Under the pieces are notes generated by a model. It was given only the letters and a program-made list of their open reading frames with translations, ran no database searches and was not told the origin of the DNA. Below, in pieces: positions 13,027-27,447 of a DNA stretch of 64,000 nt (position 1 is its first letter; each line of letters starts with the position of its first letter). The position numbers and the translations under genes are program-made. This DNA is from Progne subis subis (Eukaryota; Chordata; Aves; Passeriformes; Hirundinidae): assembly GCA_022316685.1 (NCBI GenBank), contig JAKJHU010000005.1, forward strand, positions 18,950,707-19,014,706, given 5' to 3'.

Positions 13027-16000
13027 GTGGGTGCAAGCACAAGAAGTGGCAGCAGCTCCTACAGGGTCCCATGGCTGCATTACAATGCACGTGGGATGTT
13101 GGTACCCTCTGGCGTCATTCCTCCCATATTCAAGATTGGATCATCCCAGCAGTATGCAAGCAAGCTCAGTCTTACTTCCAGTCAGCTGATGTAGGCAAAG
13201 ATGGGCAACTGCAGCACATCAGAAAAATGAGTTTTTCTTTCTTGCTTGCTGTTTGTAATGCTGAAGAACATGAAGGAAGCCTTCTGTAACAGCAGAATCA
13301 GGCTGCATTAATGCCTTTACCAGTTGTACTCTGTCCTCATATCACTTCCCTCTTGCTTCCAGTTTTAAAACCTGGTAGTTTTTCATTAGTTTTGTGGGCT
13401 AGCATGCAAGGTGTGTGTGGTATCCACAAGACAAGTCTACACGAGGAATAAATCTCTAGATTTTCTTTCCTGCCAACACATTAAATAAAAGAACCCAAAC
13501 AACAAATGAAAAAAAGACACTTTTTTAGGGTGTAGTTAACAGATTGACTTTAAAATTCTACTTCAGGAAGACATAAGCACCTTCCAGGAGCCTCTATCTC
13601 TAACTGCCTGAAAGAAGAGCTGGGCAACCAGCTCAGATGTGCATCTACACTGCTGACACACACATAAAGTAAGAGGAAGCCCAACTAGGTCCCTATCAAG
13701 ACATCTACATACTTTTCATTTGGAGGTGCTGAAATCAAGACTTACATACTTGAAGGGACATAAAAACTAGAAATTGATTTATTTGTTCTAGACAGTCAAA
13801 AGTGAAAATTGCACCTTTCAATATTGCAGTGAAGAAATGCATTAATATTTTTACTATCTTTTAGTTTTTCTAAGACAAAATCCTATAGTTTTATCCCTAC
13901 AGGGCTACATCCTATATCTACAGATCAAGACCTAATGATCTGGTGATCTGGAAATCTGTAAAATCTTAGATAAGATCTAGAAGATGCAAACCATATGTTT
14001 GTCTTGCCCATCAAATCCTGGAATTAAACTCATCTGTAAATCTGTGTTTTATCCACTCCCATATGGGAGGAGTATATTGGACAAAATATAGAAGAAAATA
14101 CAGGTCTAGGTAGAGATTGAAAGTGCCTGGTAAGAGTACTTTGCCTTGGAGAAGGAATGCATTCATGAACATATCACTTGTTCTCTACGGTGGATATGTG
14201 TATTTTGTACACACTTATCTAAAGGTCTGAACTACAGCCTAGTGTCAATAATTTCCCAGTTTTCCCTTCTTCTTAGGAACAGTTTTGTTCTATGGAGCTT
14301 TATATTTTAACGTGTACTTGTTGGAGATCACATCCTCCAAAGCTCCCTGCATGTGAAAAAATGGCATTGCACTTAATGTAAAACACTTCTTGTCAAGAAC
14401 TGCATAGCAAATCACACATGATCTATCCCTTTCCCAATTAAAAACCTACCTTTAAGAAATGTGGCTATAAGCAGAGGCACATGGGCTGTTTGGCAGTCTG
14501 CCTGAAAATCCCTGCAGCCAATGAATAATGATCACACTACAGAGCATCTGCTATCCAGAAATAGACTGTACTGTCTCCTGAACCTGCTATTGTGTCTTTG
14601 GACAAAATATGGTGGAGGTGAATGTATTTTTTTCTTCTGGTCACAGTGAGGAGCCAGATTTTCATTTAAATTAAAGATATGATTAAACAAAGTCCAATAA
14701 CACATAATGTTAGCAAAATATTAACATATATTAACTACTGTGTTTCAGATTTTTCTATATGAAAGATAAGTATTTTGCTATAAAACCAGAACAGTTCTAA
14801 CAGAAAACTATTTTCCGGAGGTCTTCTTTAAAAAATTCAACATTGATGGAGATTAAAGGCTGACATCCCAAAACAAAAGTTTCAGGCAAGTTTATGACCA
14901 CAGAGAGCTCTCAGGACAGGTCAAGTCATTGCAAGCACTCTTTCTCCACCACAACAAGAAAAGTATTTTCATTTTCATCCAGAGCTTAGCTGATTAATCA
15001 AAAGCCAAGCCTACCTCTCTTTACAGGCAGAGGCATCCAGAGAAAGTGCTGAAGGGTCATGAGGAACAAAAATGCCTCCAGAATGTTGGGTGGAAAAACC
15101 AAGCCATAGAGAGATGGAACAGTTATGAATTGGAGAGAATGAAGAAAATAACTGTTTTCCTGCTTTTTGTTTGTTTGTTTTGAAGACATGATGCTTGTGA
15201 CTTGAGTCTCAACCACAGAGATTTTCTTTGTCTACTGAGCAAGGCAAAATAAAAAGGATTCACAATTCTTAGAACTCCAAAAAAAAAAAAAAAAAGATAT
15301 TGTCAACTGAACTGAAATTAAGAAATTTTACCTATGGACAGCTAATTCCAATCTTTGTCTGGGTTTTGGCAACCAAGTAGATTTTAAGAAGCAAAATATT
15401 GCATATTATGAACTTGTCAGTAGGGGAGCAGCTTTAATAAAAAAGCCAGCTCAAGTCTCCCACATGTTAAGAGGCTCAATTTAAAAACTTGTAGACATAG
15501 GATAAAAACCTGAACATAACGCATGTAAAAATAAATGCCTAAACTCGGAAAAATTTCAAACATTTTGGAGTTGGTGGATTCATCTTTACTCAGAAATGCT
15601 AAAGAGAAAAAAAAATACACATGTATTCTGAACAAGGCTTCATTTTTGTTTACTTTCCACGCCTTATGAAGTGCATTTAGTCAGGTTATCACAACTTGAA
15701 AAGATATATAAAGGCGAAAAGGAATTCTGTTGTGTTGTGATAATGATTAAGACATGAATCTGCAATCGGTTATGCATTAGCTGCATCTTTTTCACTGATG
15801 ACATACAGGTCAGAATATGTAAAATTATGCATAGCTGTAGACATTGACTGGATCAAAGTCACGAGGTAAGCAGACAGCTCTGGAATCATGGATCCAAACT
15901 TTACTGGAATAGTTTATACCATATTAACTTCTTTGTGATTTTTATAAACAAAGAAGTTCACCTGATCTTTCAGGGTTGGACATGTAGCCCTGAAGAAATT

Positions 16001-16855
16001 ATTGAGATTTTATAAGTCTGTAAAGTAAGTCAATAAAGAGAGTTTCATATTTCTTCATTTGTTACAAATATTGAAGAAGCTGAAATTATAGTCCTAGCTT
16101 TAATACATGAAATGAAATTTGTCCTCAGACATACAAGCTAAAGCTAAAGTAAAAAAGCATTTAAAATGGTAGAACAGTTTATAGCTTTCTGATTCTTTTC
16201 CTTATGAGGAAAGTTACTTATTGCAATTGTTTTCTCTTAGCATCATTCTCTTATTATATATCAGCCTTGGTTCAGGCATTTTGATACTATTGTCCCACAT
16301 GAAATTAAACATTACTTGGCAACAGGCAAGGACAAACAGATAGGCTTACAATTTGTTTTTATAATTAGCTACCCTGTCAGTGTGAAAGCTAGGATACATG
16401 TCCAAGGTATATGATCATGGAGTGCCATGCAAGGCTACCTGCTAGGCTCATTCTCAGCATTAACCATCATGAACAAATGGGTACATAGCAGTGTGTAATC
16501 TTGGACTCAGCAAGGGCAATTTCAATGATTTAAATGTCTCATTACTGAAGCTGCTTCTAGATATTTAAGGGGAGATGGACCATGGCAGGATCCCACAGAA
16601 AGTTAGAATCATCCCACCTATTTCAGATTGTTGTCAATGCTGCTTAAGTTACAGGCAGAGACTTTCTAAATTTCTTTTTCTCTCAGTGGAGAGAGAAAAG
16701 TTCACTGCCTTTGGCAGATGTCTAAAGTTAAGGGGCATGAGTGAAAGCACAACTGTTTCCATGCATAGGCAAGGTGGCATGTATTGCCTTCACATCTTTC
16801 CACATATATTTCCATAGAAGGGTAGCTCACATAAGGTGTTGCTGCTAAGTTCGGA
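13027..16855. other. Single-copy non-coding sequence
   Basis: AT-rich sequence with no recognised repeat family. It contains an A17 run (15279-15295) and an 11-bp-arm hairpin (15926-15936 with 15948-15958, loop 11 nt), which is not significant at this scale. Short frames (at most about 72 codons) have no family resemblance. Confidence 0.55.
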
Positions 16856-16876
16856 CCCTCCCCTACCCCCCTCCCC
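16856..16876 (-). other. G-quadruplex motif on the minus strand
   Basis: The plus strand reads CCC-T-CCCC-TA-CCCCCC-T-CCCC. The minus strand therefore has four runs of three or more G separated by one- to two-base loops, which fits the canonical G3+N1-7 quadruplex pattern. Very short loops are the most stable class. No promoter or CpG island surrounds it, so no role can be assigned. Confidence 0.85.
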
Positions 16877-17146
16877 ACTCACAATGAATAGATGTTCCAC
16901 ATGATACAAAAAAATTCAAAATTTTTGGGTTATGTTGGACAATTTCCTTAGAGCACTTCTTTTTGTAGACTGAAGATTAAACTAGAATGGTCTTCATGCA
17001 TGGTAAAAGGAATTGTCTGGGCAAAGAGGAGACATAACAGTGCTGTGAACAGATATAATGGGAACAAATAAGCTGGTCACTGGTATAGCTGCTACTCTGG
17101 GAAACACCACTCAGGGTTCTGGTACCAGAGGAACTTTAGGACCTTC

Positions 17147-18693
17147 TGTCATGGGTTAGTACAGTTTGGGTTTTTTAGTTATAGAGGAATGTAGAATGAT
17201 TCTCTGGGTCAAGACCTGGGAATTGCTTTAGAAAAGACAGGGATCTATCAGAGGGTTTGTTAGAATATTGGTATCTGTTTTGACCACTGAAAATTGTTAG
17301 CTACGACTTTAAGAAGTACCATATTAAACCCCTTGATTTCCTGTAGGTGGGTCTTTTTCCTTCTTTCCTTTGGCCAGAGAGGGAGAGGTAACATCGAGCT
17401 GGGCCTGCTGCTCCCCTCTTTTTGGGGTGGAGCTGGCCTGAGGCCTGGCCGGATTCCATCGGCTCCCAGGTGAAGGGATGGGAAGGAGAGGTTGCTGCTT
17501 TACAACAACTACTTTCTCCAAACTTCCCTGGAGCGGGGCAGATCTCTGCTGGGCCCCTGATAAGAGCTATGGGTACCGTTTAAGCTGAGGCCACCCCAAT
17601 TTACACCGAGGGGTGGGCTGAGAAGGCATTTATGATCCTGCCTGGTTTTTTGTGATTCTGGACTGCCCAGGGGCTCCGATCTCTGATGTTTCTGTGAGTT
17701 CTTCCTCCCTCATCAGTGCAGTCTTGAACGTCTGATACCAGGAGCTACAGAGAGAGAGACAAAGACGCCAAGCAGATTTAACTCTTTCCTAGCAACGTCA
17801 CGCTTCCAGAGCTTGGCCCTTCTCTGAGAGAGTAAGAAAGGACAGAGTGAACATAAAGAACAACAGCATGAAGGCAGTAGAGCAAGAGTGAAAAGACTAT
17901 TGGGGCACAGGGTGGAAGGGTTGGTTGTTCCATTCTTACTTGAGCTATAGAAATGAACTCTATATTTTGATTATTCCTTTAAATCATGGGAAAGATAAGC
18001 ATTTGAGGAGATAATTGTTTAGATTTTTGTGTAGATTTGAGCAAAAGTGTTGGTGATGGACTAAGTAATATTAATCCTATAAAATGCTTAAACAGAGATA
18101 GAGATGAGAAGCTCTCTGCACCAGTGAAGAAGTGAGAAGATATCTCTGTACCTTGAGATAAAGAATGCTTTGCTTTTGGAGTTATTCATCTTTAAAAGGT
18201 GACACCTTAGTATGCAAAAGTCTAAGACCCATGACCCATAAGCAGCTTGGGAAACTGCTCCTGGGAGGGTCACAAAGGCAGGTTTCTCCGGGTGGTTGTT
18301 TTTGTGACAGCTTAAAAGCCACAAGAGAACTGTTCTAAGTTGTCAGTGGGATCCATGACTCTAAGAGAGACTCTTCTCCTAAAAAATTGATGAAAGACTA
18401 TTGTCAGATAGTGAAACTGACTGAAACTGACTGAAAATTACAAGTTTTGTCTCTTTATGTTGTTTTGTAGGAAAGTGAACAGTTTGTAAGAGGAAGGAAG
18501 AGTGTTTTTAGAGTTTCATTCTGTTTTGTTTTAGTTTTTTTCCCAGCTTTCTTTTTCTATTCTTTTAGTGTGTGTTAATAAAACTATTCGTTCATTTTTA
18601 AAGTTGAGCCTGCTTTGTTTTTCTCCTAGTCTCTCTCCCACAGAAAAAGAGTAAGTACTAAGACCAGAATTTAGCGAACATGAAACCAGTGCA
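17147..18693 (+). mobile_element. Solo LTR of an endogenous retrovirus, about 1.55 kb
   Basis: Begins TGTCATGGGTTAG and ends GTGCA (TG...CA). It is flanked on both sides by the 5-bp direct repeat CCTTC (17142-17146 and 18694-18698), as left by retroviral integrase. Downstream signals fit an LTR: the polyadenylation signal AATAAA at 18577-18582, after a T-rich stretch, and a GC-richer middle (about 17390-17600) unlike the AT-rich flanks. The body resembles a long LTR I recall from songbird genomes. That is memory, not a search. No gag, pol or env frames adjoin it, so it is a solo LTR left by recombination between the two LTRs of a provirus. The 3' boundary rests mainly on the 5-bp duplication. 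Confidence 0.75.
18577..18582 (+). terminator. LTR polyadenylation signal AATAAA
   Basis: AATAAA lies 111 bp from the proposed LTR 3' end and is followed by T- and GT-rich sequence. This is the arrangement expected at an LTR R/U5 boundary and supports plus-strand orientation. Confidence 0.65.
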
Positions 18694-18698
18694 CCTTC

Positions 18699-20278
18699 TT
18701 AAGTCCCCACCAGCCCACCCAGGAAATTCACCACTAAATAATAAATCTGCTTAAGCTGTGTAAAGCTGCTCTGCAGTTTTTTAATATGTTTCTCTTTGAT
18801 GAACACATTCGGTTTGATAGGGGAATGTGCTGCAGTGGGCTGTTCGACTCTGTTGATTTCCTATGCCTTGCAAGAGCTTAGGAAGTAATGGAAACACATT
18901 TAGACGTATATGTATAGATGACTTTGCATATATATATTATGCAAAAACTGTGTTCTGGATTTGATAATTTCTGTGGGTGGAATTTCTATTCTCATCTGAC
19001 AGAGTTTTTGTACTGTATTAAGATGTGTGATTGATACAACAGGACACATCAGAAAACTAGAAACACATTGTTCAACTTCACCTCTAGAAAAATTAGAGAT
19101 TAGTTTTGTATTTTGTATTTTGAATAATTTGTGACCAAGTGATTATGTAGATCTTCTACTCTGAACACATTCTTCAAAATGTTTAAATACCTTCCTTTGT
19201 CAGGGTTTTGTTTACATTTATGCTTTTGTTCTTTACCATGAACGCATCCAGTCAATATTTTCTGGATGGCAGAATCTTTCTGTGTAATGTTTGCATTTGT
19301 TTTCTTGAAAATGCAATGAATTTGAGACACTTTCAGTAAAACAAAGAAGTGTTCTGCAAATTCTCCTAATTCTTGACAGCTCTGCCCCAAGGACAGCACC
19401 ATTGGGCTCCCAACCTTGGGCAATTGTTTTTGTCTGAGAACAGTGAACCATCAGAAACTCCTGTTAGTGCTCAGGAAATGTGTTGATTTCTATAAAAAAG
19501 CTGCAGGATAGAGAACAACATGATTTGGGCTTAACCATTATTTGGCCCAGTACTGATCACACACTAAAGGAAATCTTCTGCTATTCCCCTCGTCTTGTTT
19601 TCCTACAAAGAAGTAAAACTGTTTCTTTATTGACTCTAAACACAAATACTTTTTAAATAACTCTAGACTAATGGCTTAAAGCTTCAGATCATTGACTCTG
19701 TCATTTTGATTCACAGCATGATGGAGGTAAGAGGTAAGGTGTTTAAATATTTCAGGGATAACAGGAGGGTTGCCGAGAATCCAGATCTATTTCACTGGGC
19801 TCAGCAGAAAGCAGAACATTTTCCTGGAGCTTAGAAAAGGACTATACATACTGTGCTATTGTGCATCAAAACAGACACGTCTGTGTTGCAAGCTGATTCA
19901 GGTTACTCGGCTATTTCTCTAACCAGATACTTGTAGCTCCCTATCTTTTATTTCTCTGCTCTAAAGCAGCCATAACTTGCAAGCATGGATTTATCACTGA
20001 GGTGAGAGGAGACAGTTGTAGTTCTCTGAGCCATCAATTGGGGCAATATGTGCCCCTGTATTACATCAAGCAGCTGTGGCTGCACAGTTGTGCAGCCTCT
20101 CCATTCAGATCAGAGCTTCAGCTTCCTCTGTCTTAAAAACATTTCCCCTCCAGGACCCTCACTCCAGCTGCCTCTGTGGGTAAGGTTTGAACCATAAAAC
20201 AAAGACAATTTCCATCTAGTTTCTACAGACTCTTCTTCCTCCTTGCAAGAAGGGATTTGGGCAATTTTAAACAGTGTC

Positions 20279-20281
<3 letters not shown>
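18699..20281. other. Single-copy non-coding sequence
   Basis: No repeat family or gene is recognised. A minus-strand frame of 107 codons (19100-19423) has no family resemblance. Confidence 0.55.

Positions 20282-20319
<38 letters not shown>
20282..20319. repeat. Pure A38 homopolymer
   Basis: Thirty-eight uninterrupted A residues are bracketed by the five bases GTCAT on each side (ending one base before the run at left, starting with its final G at right). No retrotransposed body lies upstream, so it is either an expanded mononucleotide repeat or the tail of a severely 5'-truncated insertion. Confidence 0.95.
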
Positions 20320-20322
<3 letters not shown>

Positions 20323-20601
20323 ATGGTAAACACTTTTATTTTCTTCCTAAAAGACTGTAAAAGGAAGCAAAAATGGGCAGCTCAGGGACTGATGCATGCT
20401 GTGTCAAATGACTAGGGTTTTATGACCTTAAGAAACTTGGAATATTTATGACTGCACATACTGGCCTGAAAATCAGCATTACTGTTAGCATGATGTGAAT
20501 TGGTTGAATTTTTAATAATGAAAATTTAGCCACAAAAATGTGGGGCTAGTTCCTATAAAGAAATACACCTCTTCCAAATCAAGCATCTTCCCTGTTCTTA
20601 C
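20320..20601. other. Single-copy non-coding sequence
   Basis: Nothing recognisable. Confidence 0.5.
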
Positions 20602-20651
20602 CGTACAGACTCACCACAGGCAGGCATCATCAGGTCTAGGCTTAATGTGTG
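20602..20651 (-). other. Candidate 50-bp exon, minus strand (unproven)
   Basis: On the minus strand a pyrimidine tract ending TTTTCCCCTCTAG (complement of about 20652-20664) is followed by 50 bp and the donor G|GTAAGA (complement of 20596-20601). One frame is open through it and the other two close. It is short and of unknown homology, so chance occurrence is quite possible. Confidence 0.12.
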
Positions 20652-22630
20652 CTAGAGGGGAAAATCACAAAATTCCTACTTATGTCTGAAGAACCAAGGT
20701 TATGGGCAGACATACTTTTATTCAACCATCTAGAATAGTTTATCAGTTTGCTGCCCCTTCAATTTGTTAAAACAAGCCCACCAGAGCTTATTGCCACATC
20801 TCTCACTGGAATTGCATGAATATTAAATAGAAATACAGTTCAGAATATATTTTGAAAGCAGAATTTGCAATGCCTGGAATAAATTTATCCTCTGGTATTC
20901 TTTTTTACTTCATTAACTTCACCATATTCATGACAAATGGGAAAAGGCAACAGAAAAGTGGCAAAATAAATGTGGCTTTTACAAAATAAGATGCTGCCTT
21001 GTACCTCTATTTGAATAGAACTGGCCCATCATGCCAGCTTGGAAGCCTTGGGCTATTCAAAAATGTCTAGACTTTCTTATTAAAGTTATTCCATTTTCTG
21101 GCTTTTGCCAAGATTAATAAAAACACCAAAACTTGCATAAATGACAAATGGATGCAGTAGAGAGAGGAAGCTAAAACCAAACTCCTTACCCAAACCCCAA
21201 CAATTTAGATCAGTGTTGAGCAAAATAATTGAAATTCTTAAGAACAGATGTTACTTCAAATTGACAGGGAGAGATCAATGTTTCACAGAGTAAAGAAGTT
21301 TATCATTTAAAGATTGCATTGGAATTCAGGAGCTGATCAACTACAACCAGAAGAGATCCTATATTAGTATTTGGTGAGGCTATATGCCTAGATTCATAGA
21401 TGGCAACTCCTATGTACCCATTAAATGTTCTTTAAAAAGCTACAGGCTGTGTAGGACATTCAGAGTAATTTTCTGTGGTCATAGGCAAAAAGCACAACTA
21501 GTTTGCTGGCATTTCAGATTTTCTGCATCTTGTTTTAAATTCTTTAGATTCACTGTACTATATAAAGATGTGATAGTTTGCATATAGGGAGTTGTGGTTT
21601 TGTTCAGATCTGTGGTTTTTGCATCCTGGAAGTCTTGTTTTGAGACCAAATCTGGTCATTCCAAATTGATTACACAAAAGCTACAGAGTAGGTTATAATT
21701 TCCACGGTGTGTGTAATATGTGGTGTAGCTGATTGGTCAGTCAGAAGTTGTGGTAGACCCTCCAGCTTGCTAACTTCCTAACTCAGCAGATCACAAGCTT
21801 TTATATACATATATGTCCCGTAACAAGGATGGTGATGTTATTACTGTAGGTCTAATTAGATATCCTTTAATGTTGCTTTCACTCAAAAATCTTGGAGATG
21901 TATTTCATCGGGATTTTGTTCTTTTCCAGATTTTTAAAAAGGAAATATTTATTCCGTATCTCCACCACAATTTAAAAAATAACACAAAATACTTGCAGGA
22001 CATTGCAGACTGAAGGGAATTAAAATAAAACCTCATCAGGAAAAGAAAACTTACACCAAGTTACAAAAACCAAAACCAAAACCCTGCATGAGTAATTGGA
22101 TCCCAAATTGTAATGAATTGTTGGCTGAACGTTGCACTACATACCAAATACTCCCTTTAACAAGATGAAATCTGGAAACAGTGAGCTTAGTTTCAGCTCA
22201 GAAATGATAGTGTAAGAACAAGGAGCTGTATTTGAAATAGGCTACATTTTTCTATAACTAAAAAACCAAACTGTACTAACCCGTGACACCAGTCATACGT
22301 ATTTTTAAGTTAAACATAGTTTTGAAGAGACCTATTTTTTGTGAGCAACTAGAATCAGCCTCAAATTCAGCTAAAATAAAAGCCTCGAATAAAATCTACC
22401 AAGGGCTTCAGGGAACTGGCACACCACATTAGTAGAACATTTTTCCTCCTAAGACAGTATTGGCACTTGGTAGAAATTAAGAGGAGAAAGAGGAGATAGA
22501 AAATGTTATTTATACTCTGGTTAATAAATGTGAGTCGGACAATTTTTGATTAAAATATAGTCTCTCACAAAAATAAAATAAAATTGTAGCTGAGTTTGTT
22601 TGTAGTCGCTGGATGTATTGATAATAGAGC
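20652..22630. other. Single-copy non-coding sequence
   Basis: AT-rich sequence without recognised repeats. Short frames only (at most 67 codons). Confidence 0.55.
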
Positions 22631-22672
22631 AGTTTGTCTTAGCTCTGGAAAAGTTTGTCTTAGCTCTGGAAA
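22631..22672. repeat. Perfect 21-bp tandem duplication
   Basis: Two identical 21-bp copies (22631-22651 and 22652-22672) begin AGTTTGTCTTAGC. The unit is divisible by three, so a minus-strand frame crossing it repeats seven residues. That frame has no other sign of being coding. Identity of the copies implies a recent event. Confidence 0.95.
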
Positions 22673-25600
22673 GAGTCAAAGATGGGAGGCTGCATGAATA
22701 CACTTGAAAGAGATTTCCCTCTGCTTTTCCTCTCTCTAGCTCTGGAGTTTCCCATGCTGTGTAGGACAAGGATGAATTAAGCAGGAGGTGAAACTGGACA
22801 AGATTGCTGCAGACCAGGCCTCCTGAGGTGTCAGCAGAAAAGCCACCAAGAGCTTAACACAGCATAAATGTTACTTAACTAACCCTGACACAGGAGTGGG
22901 AAGCTGAAAGAAAAGCAAGTTTTTAAGTCTCAGCTCTGTAAGTGAGGAACAGTTGCAGGAGTGAAGGAGAAGGAGGACTGTCCTATGCATTCTGCTCAGG
23001 AATCACTTCCACGCCTATATTCCAGCGTACAAAACAACACACCAGTACCATGGGATCCTACTGTCCTGTCTGTAAACAGGAACTTCAGTACCTTATGTCA
23101 GTGCCTGGAGATAGAAACAGACACAGACTTAGGGAGAAATACCTGCTTTAGGTCCAGGTTTACTTTACAAAGTCCTAAAATTCACTGAGGCCTGAAACTT
23201 CACTGTATTAACAGACTGTTATTTAAAGCTTGAACTGCATTTTTTGAAATTGAGACAAACACCAAGTCAGAAGAATGTGGGTTTCTCCTCATTGTCTATT
23301 CTTGTCACAAGTTAGTGATATTTGATTCTTTGATTCCATGTAGTTGCAACTATCCCAGTAAGAGGAATCTTGCCATGCCCTCTGCTTAAGTGTCACACAT
23401 TAAAATATTCCCACTGAAGTGGTTAGATCTCCTTTGAATTTTACTAGCCAGTTACGTGGCAGCAATGCTTCTTTTCAACAAAGAACAAAAGCAAGTGATC
23501 TTCTTCCTGCACACTGCAGGCTTTATTCCATTATCAGCAATTGCTCTTGATTTGATAATTTTGAATTTAAACTTGCCATGATTGGGAGAGGTCTGATGTA
23601 TAGGCATTGTCAGACATCCAGGGCTCAATTCTCCGAAACATATGGAAGCATTCCCCCAATTCCCCTGCTCTTATCATAAAGATATTCATGCTGTGGTCCA
23701 GAAACATCTGATTCCCTTGAAGATCCTATTCTGATCTGCTAGTCCTCTGTAGCAGATACCCTCTCTCAGACACAGTAAGGCCTCTGGAGTGACACTAAGT
23801 ATCTGTGCATGAGCAACTGAATCAAACACATTAGACATTTATCGCAGGATTTTCAAAGGTGTTTTGTCACTCATCTCCTACTAAAAGGCACAGGAGATTG
23901 ATTTGGATCATTATCATCATTAGCAGCCTAAATAACTGGTCTTAATACTCTAACCTGTCACCATACAGCAATTGAGTATCTTGCATAATGGCTGGCACAC
24001 ATCCACTAGATAGTTTGCCAGACACCAGAAAAGGTGTAGAGGAGTATCTATGGACAGGATAAACCACAGGACCTGAAAAACAGTGTACAGCTGACTATGT
24101 TTAGAAGGTTTTATTGCTATATAAAAACGTTATAAATATCCACTAGTAATATCAGCCTGTTGTCGCAGAAATAAAAAATGATGTATAAACTTGATTGCAT
24201 TTCAATTAACAAACTTGAAAGTTTAAAACATATTTTTAATATATTCTCACTGGCTGCCAAGGCTGTAGCTCTGCAGTTTCTTCCTCACCATTTCTCACTG
24301 ATACAAGTTTTCCTAGCATAGGATGAGGTGATATCTTGAAGGTATAGGCATCTTTTGAAGAGGCTGAATGAAGAAACTCTATTCCTGAGTACTGTCCCTG
24401 ATTTCTGCCACCCTGACCTGCCTGCCTTGGCCTTAGGGATGTCAAAAAAGCTGGGAGAACAAGCTAGGCTTCAAACCCCTTAGAAATCTGTAAGAACAGT
24501 TGTAGAAAGAAGAGAACAAATAAGAGTTCACAAAACCTCAGTAGAATCCCTTCTCTTTTGGGATATTTTTACCCTGGAATAAATTAGGAGCCATTTGAAC
24601 CACAGGAGTAATATAAAGCAAGCAGGGTCTACCACTTGAACAGATCACTCCTTGCATGAGTGAGAGGCATGCCTTGTTTCTTCATCTTGTCCCTTTAACT
24701 CTGATTTTACCCCACATTGTAGCTGACAGTGCATTGTTATTGTGCAGTGCATTGCAAAGCAAGGGCCAGCCTGTGTAGCAATATTTCCTACCATCATTGC
24801 TGCTAAATCAGTTTCCCTGAGATGAGGGAGGATGGACAGAAGAGGGAAGCTCTGTGAGTTTCGTCTCTGTACTAGGCAAAGCACTTTCCTTCTCCAATGA
24901 GACCATTTTCCCAGCTGGCATAAAGTCACTGACTTCGCTGGAGCTCACCCAATGTAGCACTAACGAAGAGCTGGGCCAAAATAGAGTCACAAACATCCAG
25001 ATGAATAAATACTTTAAAACATTTATACCTAAGGGAGAGAAACTGAGGAGAGAGAGGATTAGCTGTACTCGAGGCGTTGGATATGTTGGTAAGCGAGAGT
25101 CACTATTAGGCATCCATCCATACCTTTCAGGCTGTGAATAGAGTGTCCCTCACCTCTGGATTTTTTTCTCTTTTTTTTTTCCTCCCCTCACCACAACATG
25201 TTTGGCATTTGGAAGTTTTGAAGCAATTTCCTCCTTTGGCCTCACCTGGGATCTTTGCTGTCCCAGAACCTCCTCCTGACCTCAGTGTTGTGTTTTCATT
25301 TAAAGTCGAGGATGTCTATAAATGTCAGCAGTACAGGGCAATTAGAACTTTGAAAAGGGCTGTAACATAAACCAGCATTATAGTGAAATGGATACTGCCT
25401 TAAGCTGCCTGAAATTCACTTGCTGTTGGAAAGACAATATCCTGCCATTCTCCCATGGTGGCCTTCAATTGAACACATTTGGCTGAGGGTTGACCCATTA
25501 TTAGGATAAGTCTCTGCATGGCTTGAAACAATGAAGAAACATAGGGAGAGAGAAGCCAGCAAATTGGGCTGGTAGTTAGCCAGCACTAAGCAGAAATGTG

Positions 25601-25713
25601 ACACTGGATTAGGTCTTAATAGCTGTCTGTGGTGCTATCTGTGAAATCCAATTCTCTCCTTGTTTCCCTGCATTGCAGGCAGAAGCATGTGGTGAGATGT
25701 TGAACGAAATCCT

Positions 25714-25732
25714 CCCCCCCCCCTTTTTTTTT
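25714..25732. repeat. C10-T9 homopolymer junction
   Basis: Ten C followed directly by nine T, an all-pyrimidine tract prone to slippage and to sequencing error. Confidence 0.9.
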
Positions 25733-27410
25733 CTTTTGACTAATAGCCTCTAAAACATACCTTTTGTAACTTGAAAAAATAAACATTCATCGCAATAGCA
25801 ATTGTGCTCCTTAGTAAGGTGCCTTTTTCTCATATGTCATCGCACTATATTAATTTATGATGTTTCTAGATCCCTCTGTCCTTGTCCCTCCAGTACACAT
25901 GTGCTGCTTTCCCTAGCTGCTCCAGGTTACTATATATAAACTCTAATTCTGCCTTAACATCAGCTCCATTAAAGCCATTTGAACACCCTCAAAACTCAAC
26001 CGTGAAGGGGAAAGAGAAGAATTTTTTGTGCAAAATACATCCTGAGTTCATCAAAACTATGTTTCCTTTCTTTTGTGATGCAACGTAATGTAAAAGCAAT
26101 ATGGTAACACTCCCTGAGCAACTAGAAGTATGTGTTCAGGTCAAGCAGGACAAAAAGAAAAAGAAAAAAGCTCAAGAGACCTATTCAATGGATTTTCTAT
26201 GCAAATACCTATATTTCTGGAGAGAGATTTTATGGAACCTGTCTCTCTGCTCCTAAGGCAACATTTCACGTTATTGCACTTTGTTATATACAAAAAGTCC
26301 ATACAGGCAGAATTTTGCCAATTTTCTGACAGAGAATTTTGAAAAGAGATTTCTCTGAATTATGTATGTTTGGATTCATGCACTGCATTTTTTCCTCCTT
26401 GAACCTAGTATGGAAATGCAGAGCCATGAAACATGCCTGTGAATATAATCATGCTTTACTGCAGCTCCTTGGAATTCAGTCAGTTCATTGATCCTGCCTA
26501 CTACTTAATAGATAGGAATGTTCTTTTACAGTACCTTGACTTTTCTCAAAGGTCTCACACTGCACATTCACCTACAGACATTTAATCACAATCAGAGGTG
26601 TTCTGATGCAAAACCTTGAAGAGATTCCCAGCAGACTTTGGGTCAGGTTGCGAAGGTTTTTGAAAGGAAGCTTTAGCAAAATGGTAGGATTTCAGCAGAG
26701 CCACCACACCCAACAGGGACTGTGTTCTGCTGGTTGCTGAGCATTGTGCTGTGTCTGTCCCCGGCTAATGCTGTGAGGATGTGCACACTGACAAAAGCAG
26801 GCGAAAACATAGGTGAGCTGTAAAGGCTAATTTCAAAGCGCGTGTCTAAACTTCCTAGTCAGTATGATGCCTTTTTAACATCTGTAATGAAACTAGTCCT
26901 CTACATGAGATACACAAACAGGTCATGGCCTGTGAAATTGTTAGAGGTGTCAAGGGAAAACCAGAGTATGAGGTTGACTGAAAAAAAATGTGTAATTTAC
27001 TACACAATGGTCAGTGCAAGCTCTTTTTCTGAGCAGAGCTAACGCCCTGGAAGCAAATCCTTGTGGCTCCATAGGGTATAATATGGCTGTTCCAGCACAT
27101 TTCTTGTCACCCTGAGATATTTTGCAAACAGCATGTGTGCAAGCTTTATCTCTGACCTTAGCAGTCCTGTGATGACACTTAAAGCATGCATGGTCTCAAG
27201 TAAATACTTTGCTTACACAGGAAGCCTGCCTGCACAGCAGTATAGTGCTGTGTACCTCATCTCCACAGGGGTCAAGTCCACCTTTGGGAAACAGGCAGGA
27301 ATGCAAAAAGACTATTAAATTCATCTAAAAGTCTATGTTGTCAGCTGAAGAGAGAGAGGTATATGACTTTTGGAACAGGAAGAGCTTAAAAGAGGGGGAT
27401 AGATACATTT

Positions 27411-27447
27411 TATATTTTTATATATATATATTTATATATATATATAT
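27411..27447. repeat. (TA)n-rich microsatellite
   Basis: Two TA/AT dinucleotide runs separated by a TTT interruption, in otherwise AT-rich sequence. Confidence 0.9.
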